The position numbers and the translations under genes were made by a program. A stretch of DNA of 64,000 nt. It comes from Streptomyces sp. R302. Its GTDB lineage: Bacteria > Actinomycetota > Actinomycetes > Streptomycetales > Streptomycetaceae. Under the pieces are notes generated by a model. It ran no database searches and was not told the origin of the DNA. It was given only the letters and a program-made list of their open reading frames with translations. The first letter of the stretch is position 1. Each line of letters begins with the position of its first letter. Of the stretch, positions 17,068 through 24,589 are shown piece by piece. The stretch covers positions 649,513-713,512 of the forward strand of contig NZ_JABBGE010000001.1 of assembly GCF_012927245.1 (NCBI RefSeq), read 5' to 3'.

Positions 17068-18576
17068 ATGCGTCATTTCGGGCACATCCCGTCCGCCGTG
17101 CGGAGCGGGCTGTTCCACCGCGAGCCGGTCGAGTTCACCGCCGACTCGCCCGCCGGCACACTCGCGGTCGCCCTCGGCGCCACGCTCTACAGCCCCGCCA
17201 CCCGGCCCCGGCTCGCCGACGCGATCCGCAAGCAGGCCGCCCGGGGCGTCGTGTCCATGGTCCTCTGCCTGGAGGACTCGATCGGCGACGGAGACGTCGA
17301 GGCCGGCGAGGCCAACCTGGTCCGGGAGTTCCGCCGCCTGGCGGACGAGGCCCCGGAGGCGGGCGACGGTCCGGACGGACGGCGTTCCGGCGAGGGCCCC
17401 GGCGAGGGTCCTGGTGGCGGCTCCGGCGAGGGCCCTGGTGGCGGCTCCGGCGAGGGCTCTGGCGGTGGCTCCGGCGAGGGCTCTGACGGGGGCCCTGGTG
17501 GCGGCTCCGGCGAAGGCCCTGGCGAGGGTCCTGGTGGCGGCTCCGGCGAAGGCCCTGGCGAGGGTTCTGGCGGCGGCTCCGGCGCAGGCTCCGGCAAGGG
17601 CTCTGGCGGTGGCTTCGGCGAAGGCCCCGGCGAAGGCTCTGGCAGGGGCACCGGCAAAGGCACCGGCGACGGATCCGGAGCGCGCCCCGCCGAAGGCCCG
17701 GGCGTGCCCCTGCTCTTCATCCGGGTCCGCGACCCCCGCCAGATCACCGACCTCACCACCCGCCTCGGCGACACCGTGCGCCTGCTGTCCGGATTCGTCC
17801 TGCCCAAGTTCACCGAGACGCGCGGCGCCGCCTTCCTCGAAGCGCTCACCCAGGCCGAGCGCATCGCCGGCCGCCGCCTCTACGCCATGCCCGTCCTGGA
17901 GTCCCCCGAGCTGCTCCACCTGGAGACCCGGGCCGAGACCCTCGCCGGCATCGCCGCCATCACCGACAAGTACCGCGACCACGTCCTCGCCCTCCGCCTC
18001 GGCGTCACCGACTTCTGCTCCGCGTACGGGCTCCGCCGCTCGCCCGACATGACCGCCTACGACGTCAAGGTCGTCGCGAACGTCATCGCCGACGTCGTCA
18101 ACGTCCTCGGCCGCGCCGACGGCACCGGCTTCACCATCACCGGCCCCGTCTGGGAGTACTTCCGCCCCGGCGAGCGCATGTTCAAGCCCCAGCTGCGCCG
18201 CAGCCCCTTCCTGGAGGGCCGCGCCGAGGACCTGCGCACCGCCCTCATCGAGCACGACATGGACGGCCTGCTCCGCGAGATCGAGCTCGACCGCGCCAAC
18301 GGCCTCCTCGGCAAGACCTGCATCCACCCCACCCACGTGGTGCCCGTCCACGCCCTGTCCGTGGTCAGCCACGAGGAGTGGAGCGACGCCCAGGACATCC
18401 TCCGTCCCGAGCGGGACGGCGGCGGAGTGCTGCGCTCCGCCTACACGAACAAGATGAACGAAGTGAAGCCGCACCGGGCCTGGGCCGAGCGCACCCTGCT
18501 GCGCGCGGACGCCTTCGGCGTCGCCCGCGAGAACGTCGGCTTCGTGGAACTGCTCACCGCCGGCCTGGCCGGCTGA
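17068..18576 (+). CDS. HpcH/HpaI aldolase / citrate-lyase-like enzyme with Gly-rich insert
   Basis: 502 residues. TIM-barrel family that makes or breaks C-C bonds using Mg2+ and a keto-acid. The N-terminal strands read GTLAVALGATLYSP and VVSMVLCLEDSIGD; after the insert LLFIRVRDPRQITDLTT, FVLPKFTETRGAAF, MPVLESPELLHLETRAETL and LALRLGVTDFCSAYGLRR continue the barrel. Residues about 105-211 are a GEGPGGGS-type repeat insert in the loop after the first catalytic strands. Established comparative genomics of Ter systems predicts this lyase family in a pathway for a nucleoside-like metabolite with the PRTase and HAD encoded next. ATG 17068 gives the family N terminus MRHFGHIP. Confidence 0.88.
   Translation: MRHFGHIPSAVRSGLFHREPVEFTADSPAGTLAVALGATLYSPATRPRLADAIRKQAARGVVSMVLCLEDSIGDGDVEAGEANLVREFRRLADEAPEAGDGPDGRRSGEGPGEGPGGGSGEGPGGGSGEGSGGGSGEGSDGGPGGGSGEGPGEGPGGGSGEGPGEGSGGGSGAGSGKGSGGGFGEGPGEGSGRGTGKGTGDGSGARPAEGPGVPLLFIRVRDPRQITDLTTRLGDTVRLLSGFVLPKFTETRGAAFLEALTQAERIAGRRLYAMPVLESPELLHLETRAETLAGIAAITDKYRDHVLALRLGVTDFCSAYGLRRSPDMTAYDVKVVANVIADVVNVLGRADGTGFTITGPVWEYFRPGERMFKPQLRRSPFLEGRAEDLRTALIEHDMDGLLREIELDRANGLLGKTCIHPTHVVPVHALSVVSHEEWSDAQDILRPERDGGGVLRSAYTNKMNEVKPHRAWAERTLLRADAFGVARENVGFVELLTAGLAG
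17380..17700 (+). repeat. Coding minisatellite in the HpcH/HpaI-like gene
   Basis: About 320 bp of imperfect 12-15-bp units such as GGCGAGGGTCCTGGTGGCGG and variants, all in frame, encoding Gly/Ser/Glu repeats (GEGPG, GGGSGEG). It sits in the middle of an enzyme domain rather than at a terminus. Confidence 0.9.
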
Positions 18577-18594
18577 CGAAAGGACTGCGGCGAC

Positions 18595-21500
18595 GTGGTG
18601 TGGACCGGAACGTGGGTCGCGGAGCGGCTCGGCGTCGAACTGATCGGCGACGAGGAGCTGCCGGCCCTCTTGGGCCTCGCCCTGCGCCGCAACCCCAAGC
18701 GCGCCCACCTGCTCGTCTCCAGCGTGCTCGGCAAGCACGTGCCGCAGCACCCCTCCGTGGTGTACGGCTCCGGCCTCGGCCTCGGCCTGCGCGTCCGCGA
18801 GCTCCTCGGCGCGGAGGAGGCGGAGCGGGCCGTCGTCCTCGGCTACGCGGAGACCGCCACCGCCCTGGGCCACGCCGTCGCCGACGGCCTCGGCACCGCC
18901 CCGTACCTCCACTCCACCCGCCGCCCCGTCCCCGGCGTCGCCACCGCGGGCGGCTTCGAGGAGTCCCACTCCCACGCCACCTCGCACCTGCTGCTCCCCG
19001 AGGACCCGGAGCTGCTGGCGGGCAAGGGCCCGCTGGTCCTCGTCGACGACGAGTTCTCCACCGGCAACACCGTCCTCAACACCATCCGCGGCCTCCACGA
19101 GCGCTACCCCCGCGACCGGTACGTCGTCGTCGCCCTCGTCGACATGCGCGCCCCCGCCGACCGCGACCGCCTCACCGCCTTCGCCGCCGAACTGGGCGCC
19201 CGCGTGGACCTCCTCTCCCTGGCCGCCGGCACCGTCACCCTCCCGGAAGACGTCCTGGAGAAGGGCCAGGCGCTGGTGGCCCGCCACGAGAGCCCCTCCA
19301 CACCCCGCCCCCACGGGAAGCCCTCGACCACCCCCTCCCCAGCCGCCGCACCGACCGTGCCCGCTACGTCCACCCCTTTCGACGCGTCCGCCGAACGGCC
19401 CGCGCCCACGGCGCAGGGTGTGCCTGCGGCGCAGGCCGCGCCGGATGTGCAGGCCGCGCCCACGGCGCCTGCCGAGCCGGACGTGTCTGCGGCGCAGGGC
19501 GTGCCTGCGGCGCCTGCCGTGCCCGCCGAGTTCGGCGCGCCCACGGTGCAGGCCGTGCCCGCAGTGCCTGCCACGCCGGATGTGCCTGCGGCGCAGGGCG
19601 TGTCTGCGGCGCCGGACGCGCCCGGCGAGGTCGGTGCGCCCACGGTGCAGGCCGCGCCCGCGGCGCCTGCCGAGCCGGATGTGCAGGCCGCGCCAGCCGC
19701 GCAAGGCGTGCCTGCCATGCAGGGTGCGCCTGGCGCGCAGGGCGTGCCTGCGGCGCCTGCCGTGCCCGCCGAGTTCGGCGCGCCCACGGCGCAGGCCGCG
19801 CCCACGACGACCCCCCCCCCCACCCACACCCACACCCCCGCCCCCGCCCACACCCCCACCGTCACCCGCATCCCCCTCGACTGGCCCGCGGAGGTCCCCG
19901 ACGGGGGCCGGCACGGGTTCACGCCCGGGCATCGGGCCCGGCTCGAGGCGGCGCTGCCGGCGATGACGAAGGCGGTCGCCGAGGCGGTCACCGCAGGTGC
20001 GGCGGACGGCAGCGGCGCGTCGGACGGCGGCGCCGAGCGCGCGCCCCGGATCCTCGTCCTCGGGTTCGAGGAGCTGATGTACGCGCCGCTGCGGCTCGCC
20101 GGCGCGCTGGAGGACGCGGGGCTCGACGTCCGGTACTCCACGACCACCCGCTCGCCCGTCCTCGCCGTCGACGACCCCGGCTACGCCATCCGCACCCGGC
20201 TCGTCTTCCCCGCCCACGACGACCCGGCCGACGGCCCCGGCGAGCGCTACGCCTACAACGTCGCGGGCGGCGGCTTCGACGCCGTCGTCGCGGTCGTCGA
20301 CTCGGCCGCCGACACCCCCGCACTGCACGCCCCCGACGGCCTGCTCGCCCAGCTCGCCGCGCACGTACCGCGCGTCGCCCTGGCCGTCGTCCCCGCCTAC
20401 GCACCGCAGCCGCAGCCGCAGCCGCAGCCGCAACCGCAGGCGCAGGCGGCCATGGCGCCGGTGGCCGCGACCCTCACCGAAGCTCCCGACCTCACCGAAG
20501 CTCCCGAAAGGAGCTCCATGCTGCCCGAGCCCCTCCGCGGCCCCGCCTTCTCCTCGTACGCCCCCGAGGAGGTCGGCTGGCTGCTCCAGGACCTCTCGGA
20601 CGTCGAGCTGGAGGCGCCCACCGAGGAACGCGAGGAAGCCATCCAGCGCGGCGGCGCGCACTACGCCGAGTCGCTGCCCGTCGAGTACCAGCCGAGCGCC
20701 CGCTACCAGGAGCTCTTCCACAGCGCCCTGGAGGCCTCCGCCGCCCGCATCGCCCACGCGGTCGGCACCGTCACCGAGACCGTCCTCGCCGAGAAGAACG
20801 GCCGCCGTCCGGTCCTCGTCTCCCTCGCCCGCGCCGGCACCCCCGTCGGCGTCCTGATGCGCCGCTGGGCGCTCCACCGCCACGGCCTCGACCTGCCGCA
20901 CTACGCCGTCTCGATCGTCCGCGGCCGCGGCATCGACGCCAACGCGCTGCGCTGGCTCGCCGCCCACCACGACCCGGCCGACGTCGTCTTCGTCGACGGC
21001 TGGACCGGCAAGGGCGCCATCACCCGCGAACTCGCCGCCGCCCTGCGCGAGTCGGAGGAGTTCGCCGGCTTCGACCCGGAGATCGCGGTCCTCGCCGACC
21101 CCGGCTCCTGCGTTCGCACGTACGGCACCCGCGAGGACTTCCTCATCCCGTCCGCGTGCCTCAACTCCACCGTCTCCGGCCTGATATCGCGTACGGTGCT
21201 CCGCTCCGACCTGGTCGGCGCGGACGACTTCCACGGCGCCAAGTTCTACCGGGACCTGACCGGCGCCGACGTCTCGAATGCCTTCCTCGACGCCGTCGAG
21301 GCCCGCTTCGACGAGGTCGCCGACACCGTCGACACCGACGTGAAGGACCTCCTCGCCGCCGACCGCGCCGACCGCACCCCCACCTGGGAAGGCTGGGCGG
21401 CCGTCGAGCGGATCAGCGAGGAGTACGGCATCCACGACGTGAACCTCGTGAAGCCCGGCGTCGGCGAGACCACCCGCGTCCTGCTGCGCCGCGTCCCCTG

Positions 21501-21681
21501 GAAGATCCTCGCGAAGCGCGGCGCCGGCGCCGACCTCGCCCACGTCCGCCTCCTCGCGGAGCAGCGCGGCGTCCCCGTGGAGGAGGTCGACGGCCTCCCG
21601 TACACCTGCGTGGGCCTGATCCACCCCCAGTACACCAGGGGTGCGACAGGCGCCGACGGGAAGGCGGTGGTGTCCCGATGA
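18595..21681 (+). CDS. PRTase-TRSP plus StiP/PELOTA-PRTase fusion protein
   Basis: 1028 residues read without a stop. N-terminal part (1-230): phosphoribosyltransferase with PRPP-loop LVLVDDEFSTGNT. Residues 235-420: Ala/Pro/Gln repeats. About 423-610: TRSP-type domain (RILVLGFEELMYAPLRLAGAL). From Met642: a StiP-type second PRTase (FSSYAPEEVGWLLQDLSDVE; VDGWTGKGAITRELA) ending in a PELOTA-like RNA-binding module. In most relatives known to me the two halves are separate genes. A perfect internal ribosome site precedes Met642, so the second half may also be made alone. Predicted role: two phosphoribosyl transfers in the Ter-linked nucleoside-like pathway. The stop overlaps the HAD start by 4 bp. 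Confidence 0.82.
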   Translation: MVWTGTWVAERLGVELIGDEELPALLGLALRRNPKRAHLLVSSVLGKHVPQHPSVVYGSGLGLGLRVRELLGAEEAERAVVLGYAETATALGHAVADGLGTAPYLHSTRRPVPGVATAGGFEESHSHATSHLLLPEDPELLAGKGPLVLVDDEFSTGNTVLNTIRGLHERYPRDRYVVVALVDMRAPADRDRLTAFAAELGARVDLLSLAAGTVTLPEDVLEKGQALVARHESPSTPRPHGKPSTTPSPAAAPTVPATSTPFDASAERPAPTAQGVPAAQAAPDVQAAPTAPAEPDVSAAQGVPAAPAVPAEFGAPTVQAVPAVPATPDVPAAQGVSAAPDAPGEVGAPTVQAAPAAPAEPDVQAAPAAQGVPAMQGAPGAQGVPAAPAVPAEFGAPTAQAAPTTTPPPTHTHTPAPAHTPTVTRIPLDWPAEVPDGGRHGFTPGHRARLEAALPAMTKAVAEAVTAGAADGSGASDGGAERAPRILVLGFEELMYAPLRLAGALEDAGLDVRYSTTTRSPVLAVDDPGYAIRTRLVFPAHDDPADGPGERYAYNVAGGGFDAVVAVVDSAADTPALHAPDGLLAQLAAHVPRVALAVVPAYAPQPQPQPQPQPQAQAAMAPVAATLTEAPDLTEAPERSSMLPEPLRGPAFSSYAPEEVGWLLQDLSDVELEAPTEEREEAIQRGGAHYAESLPVEYQPSARYQELFHSALEASAARIAHAVGTVTETVLAEKNGRRPVLVSLARAGTPVGVLMRRWALHRHGLDLPHYAVSIVRGRGIDANALRWLAAHHDPADVVFVDGWTGKGAITRELAAALRESEEFAGFDPEIAVLADPGSCVRTYGTREDFLIPSACLNSTVSGLISRTVLRSDLVGADDFHGAKFYRDLTGADVSNAFLDAVEARFDEVADTVDTDVKDLLAADRADRTPTWEGWAAVERISEEYGIHDVNLVKPGVGETTRVLLRRVPWKILAKRGAGADLAHVRLLAEQRGVPVEEVDGLPYTCVGLIHPQYTRGATGADGKAVVSR
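19400..19821 (+). repeat. Ala/Pro-coding repeat and an 11-C homopolymer
   Basis: Imperfect units encoding QGVPAAPAVPAEFGAPT and related peptides recur from about 19400 to 19805. They are followed by eleven consecutive C at 19811-19821 and then CACCCACA-type dinucleotide-rich sequence, all within the PRTase fusion reading frame. Confidence 0.85.
20507..20520 (+). promoter_or_regulatory. Internal ribosome binding site and ATG inside the fusion gene
   Basis: AAAGGAG (20507-20513) followed by CTCC and ATG (20518-20520) lies in the same frame as the upstream PRTase. The following residues match the normal start of StiP proteins. Just before it an 18-bp unit containing CTCACCGAAGCTCCCGA is tandemly duplicated. 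This looks like the former start of a separate StiP gene. Confidence 0.75.
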
Positions 21682-22499
21682 ACGCGCCCTCCACCACCAC
21701 CCTGGTCGCCAGCGACCTCGACCGCACCCTCATCTACTCGACCGCGGCCCTCGCCCTCGGCATGCCGGACGCGCAGGCGCCCCGGCTGCTGTGCGTCGAG
21801 GTCCACGAGTCCAAGCCGCTCTCGTACATGACGGAGGATGCCGCCGAACTCCTCGCCCGGCTCACCGCCGAGACGGTCTTCGTACCCACCACGACCCGGA
21901 CGCGCAAGCAGTACGAGCGCATCCAACTCCCGGGCGCCACACCGAAGTACGCCATCTGCGCCAACGGCGGGCACATCCTCGTCGACGGCGTCACCGACGC
22001 CGACTGGCACGCCTCCGTCCTCCGCAGGCTCGCCGACGAGTGCGCCCCGCTCTCCGAGATCCGCGCCTACCTCACCGCCACGACGGACCTCTCCTGGGTG
22101 CGCAAGCACCGCGTCGCCGAGGACCTCTTCGCGTACCTCGTCGTCGAGCGGGAGCGGCTCCCGGAGGACTGGCTGGACCGCTTCGGCGCCTGGGCCGGCG
22201 AGCGCGGCTGGACGGTCTCGCTCCAGGGCCGCAAGGTGTACGCGGTGCCGAAGCCGCTCACGAAGGGCGCCGCCGTCCGCGAGGTCGCCCGGCGCACCGG
22301 CGCCGCGCTCACCCTCGCGGCGGGCGACTCGCTCCTCGACGCGGATCTGCTGCTGGCCGCGGACCGGGCCTGGCGCCCGGGCCACGGCGAACTCGCCGAC
22401 AGCGCCTGGACCGCCCCCCACCTCGACGTCCTCACGGAGCGGGGCGTGGCGGCGGGCGAGGAGATCCTCCGCCGCTTCCGCGCGGCGGCGCTCAGCTGA
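21678..22499 (+). CDS. HAD-superfamily phosphatase of the Ter metabolite operon
   Basis: 273 residues. HAD motif I is VASDLDRTLIYS (nucleophile Asp and second Asp), motif II VPTTTRTRKQYERI, and the C-terminal metal-binding motif GDSLLDADLLLAAD. It resembles sugar-phosphatase/sucrose-phosphatase-like HADs and should remove a phosphate from the pathway product. ATG 21678 overlaps the previous stop (ATGA), so translation is coupled to the PRTase fusion. Start and operon membership are clear; the substrate is unknown. Its stop is only 2 bp from the stop of the convergent FmdB gene. Confidence 0.9.
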   Translation: MNAPSTTTLVASDLDRTLIYSTAALALGMPDAQAPRLLCVEVHESKPLSYMTEDAAELLARLTAETVFVPTTTRTRKQYERIQLPGATPKYAICANGGHILVDGVTDADWHASVLRRLADECAPLSEIRAYLTATTDLSWVRKHRVAEDLFAYLVVERERLPEDWLDRFGAWAGERGWTVSLQGRKVYAVPKPLTKGAAVREVARRTGAALTLAAGDSLLDADLLLAADRAWRPGHGELADSAWTAPHLDVLTERGVAAGEEILRRFRAAALS

Positions 22500-22501
22500 T
22501 C

Positions 22502-22717
22502 TCAGCCGCAGCAGCCCCCGCCGCAGCAGCCGCCACCACCGGAGGCGGCGGGGGCCTGCGAGGAGGCCGCGGACCCGCCGACGGCCACGGCCGACAGCAG
22601 CTTCACGGTGTCGTCGTGCCCGGCGGGGCACGCGGCGGGGTCGGAGGACTCGGCCATGGGCCGGCTGAGCTCGAAGGTGTCACCACAGGTGCGGCAGCGG
22701 TATTCGTAACGAGGCAT
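22502..22717 (-). CDS. FmdB-family zinc ribbon protein with Cys-Gly tail
   Basis: 71 residues. The zinc ribbon is MPRYEYRCRTCGDTFEL...CPAGH, with CxxC followed by a second Cys/His pair. The extreme C terminus is GGGGCCGGGCCG, two vicinal Cys pairs that could bind metal. The FmdB family takes its name from a regulator of amidase genes, but most members are uncharacterised small zinc proteins. It converges with the HAD gene. Confidence 0.85.
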   Translation of the reverse strand: MPRYEYRCRTCGDTFELSRPMAESSDPAACPAGHDDTVKLLSAVAVGGSAASSQAPAASGGGGCCGGGCCG

Positions 22718-22742
22718 GGCACAAGGCTAGCGGCGCCCCCTC

Positions 22743-22890
22743 CCGGGTCACCGGGTCACCGGGTCACAGCGTCACCGCCCCGACGGCCCGACGGCCCGAC
22801 GGCCCGACGGCCCGACGGGCTCAGCGGCCTGGCGGCCCAGCGGGCTCAGCGGCCTGGCGGCCCGGCGGGCTCAGCGGCCTGGCGGGCTCA
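22743..22890. repeat. Intergenic GC minisatellites of three different units
   Basis: Three tandem arrays run one after another: CCGGGTCA (about 3 copies, 22743-22768), CGACGGCC (about 5-6 copies, 22780-22818) and a ~22-bp unit GGGCTCAGCGGCCTGGCGGC (about 4 copies, 22818-22890, running to the stop of the coiled-coil gene). No gene fits here. Confidence 0.85.
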
Positions 22891-24258
22891 GCGGCCCTTC
22901 CCACCGCCCCGCTCCTCCCGAATGGCGGCGACCACGCTCCCGGCGGCGTCCCGCACCGCCTCCAGCTCCATCAGGAAGTGCCAGTAGTCGGGATGGCGCC
23001 CCTCCAGCCCGTCGACGGCCCGCTCGATCCGCGCGACGGCCTCGTCGAGCGGACGGGCGTGCCGCGGCTCCGGCCGGCTGCGCCCGTCCATCGCGAGCCG
23101 CTGCGCGTCCCGCACCGCGAACCTGGCCCGGTCCGTCTCCGCCTTCGGGTCCTTGGCGACCGCGTCGAGCCGCCGCAGCCGGTCGCCGGCGGCGGAGACG
23201 GCCTCCCCGGTCGTGTCGAGCAGCGCGCGTACGGTCGACAGGAGGGCGGTCACGTCCGGCCACCGCTGCTCGGCCCGCGCCGCCGCGGCCTCCGCGAGCC
23301 GCTCCCGCGCCTGCCGTACGGCCTCGGCGGCCTGCTCCGGAACCTGCTGAAGGTCCTGCCAGCAGGCGGCGGAGTACCGCCGGCGCAGCTCGGACAGCAC
23401 GGGCTCGACGGCCTCGGCCCGCGTCCCCAGCGCCTCGGCCCTGGTCCGCAGCGACACGAGCCGCTTGTCGATCTCCGCGGCCCGCTCCGGCAGCCGCAGG
23501 GCCTCGGCCCGCACCGCCTCCGCGTCCCGCACGACCCGATCGGCCCGCTGAAGCGTTTCCCCGACCCCATGCCGTCCGGCCCCCTCATTGAGCCGCGTCA
23601 ACTCGGGCCCGAGCGAAGCAAGCCGCGCGGCAAGCTCATCAGCCCGCAACCCGTTCCCCCGTACGGCATCCAGCGCGTCACTGGCCCCCCGCAAGGCCTG
23701 CCGAGCCCGCTCGACAGCGGGCGCGAGCCGCGCCAGCTGCGTCTCGGCCCGGTCGAGCAACGGCGCGAGCCCCGCCTCGAACCGGTCGAGCTCCCCCTTG
23801 ACCCGCTCCAGCTCCTCCCGCGCCGCGGTGAGCTCCGCCCGGGCCCGCTGAGCGCTCCCGGCGTCGACCTCCTCCCGGTCCAGATCGACCCGGTCCACGG
23901 CCGAGATGTACCCGTGCGACACCTCGTCGATCCGCCGCCCCAGCGCCTCGAACTGCTCGACCGCCCGCCGCGCCTCCGGCGACCCGTCCACGGCGGTGAT
24001 GGTCTCCATGGTGATCCGCAGCCCCCGCTGCGCCGTGTCGAGCTCGTAGAAGGCCGCGGCCGCCGCGTCCTTGGCCGCCTGCGCCTCCGCCCGCTGACTC
24101 TCCCCGCGCCCCCCGAACCACCGCCGCGTCCCCCCACCGGCGAACGCCCCCGGCAACAGCGCCCCGACAAGCAACGGCAACGCCAGGCCCAGCCGAAACA
24201 CGGAACCGGCCCCGGGCGCCGTACGGCCCCCCGAGGATGTCTCGCCACTCGCCGCCAA
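22888..24258 (-). CDS. Membrane-anchored coiled-coil protein of unknown function
   Basis: About 456 residues. One N-terminal hydrophobic segment (GLALPLLVGALLPGAFAGG) is followed by ~400 residues of Ala/Glu/Arg-rich heptads without proline breaks, so a long coiled coil outside or along the membrane is likely; the C terminus is basic. TTG 24258 is preferred: it has GGGAGAGGGACG just upstream, whereas the longer frame from GTG 24327 uses codons with many A/T third bases and has no ribosome site. It resembles uncharacterised Streptomyces TPM/coiled-coil proteins. No partner is evident. Confidence 0.7.
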   Translation of the reverse strand: MAASGETSSGGRTAPGAGSVFRLGLALPLLVGALLPGAFAGGGTRRWFGGRGESQRAEAQAAKDAAAAAFYELDTAQRGLRITMETITAVDGSPEARRAVEQFEALGRRIDEVSHGYISAVDRVDLDREEVDAGSAQRARAELTAAREELERVKGELDRFEAGLAPLLDRAETQLARLAPAVERARQALRGASDALDAVRGNGLRADELAARLASLGPELTRLNEGAGRHGVGETLQRADRVVRDAEAVRAEALRLPERAAEIDKRLVSLRTRAEALGTRAEAVEPVLSELRRRYSAACWQDLQQVPEQAAEAVRQARERLAEAAAARAEQRWPDVTALLSTVRALLDTTGEAVSAAGDRLRRLDAVAKDPKAETDRARFAVRDAQRLAMDGRSRPEPRHARPLDEAVARIERAVDGLEGRHPDYWHFLMELEAVRDAAGSVVAAIREERGGGKGR

Positions 24259-24403
24259 CGTCCCTCTCCCGTGCTGTCTCCGCCGTGCCCGGTCCGCTTC
24301 ATTCTCCCACCCACCAAGGACGAACACACGGCCCGATCAGTTCACCCCCACCCACCGGTTTGCGGCACCCACCCGTAACCCATGTAGGCTGTTGCTCTCC
24401 CAC

Positions 24404-24478
24404 GGGTGCGTAGCTCAGGGGTAGAGCGCTGCTCTTACAAAGCAGATGTCGGCGGTTCGAAACCGTCCGCGCCCACCA
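24404..24478 (+). tRNA. tRNA-Val (anticodon TAC)
   Basis: Acceptor GGGTGCG pairs with CGCGCCC (one G-T pair), D stem GCTC/GAGC, anticodon stem CTGCT/AGCAG with loop CTTACAA giving TAC, T loop TTCGAAA, and encoded CCA at 24476-24478. The 3' half from the anticodon loop onward is duplicated at 42379-42426, marking it as the integration site of the mobile element. Because the element supplies that half, the gene remains intact. Confidence 0.97.
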
Positions 24479-24481
24479 GCA
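24434..24481 (+). repeat. attL (48-bp core in the tRNA-Val 3' half)
   Basis: Starts at CTTAC in the anticodon loop and ends 3 bp after the encoded CCA. It is identical to 42379-42426; flanking sequence differs on both sides. Confidence 0.95.
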
Positions 24482-24493
24482 GGTAGATAGGCA

Positions 24494-24534
24494 AAGGCCC
24501 AGGCTACCGGTACTGAACCGGGAACCTGGGCCTT
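24494..24534 (+). terminator. Terminator after tRNA-Val supplied by the element
   Basis: AAGGCCCAGG pairs with CCTGGGCCTT, with an inner CCGGT/ACCGG stem. It is inside the element, so after integration it replaces the original tRNA terminator, now displaced to 42428-42461. Confidence 0.85.
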
Positions 24535-24570
24535 GTCCGTTCCCCGGCGGGGAAGGCGACTACGGGGCGC

Positions 24571-24589
24571 CGTGCCAGTTACGTGCCAG
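24571..24589. repeat. Putative integrase arm sites, left end
   Basis: CGTGCCAG occurs at 24571-24578 and 24582-24589, 11 bp apart, overlapping the int stop codon. The same pair with the same spacing is found at the right end (42245-42263). Confidence 0.6.

Noticed and set aside
17035..21624. A 1529-codon minus-strand frame opposite the Ter metabolite operon
   Set aside because: Shadow of the HpcH and PRTase genes; low-complexity translation, no motifs.
22743..22890. CRISPR-like array
   Set aside because: Units are contiguous or nearly so, without unique spacers of 28-40 bp, and no cas genes are in the window.
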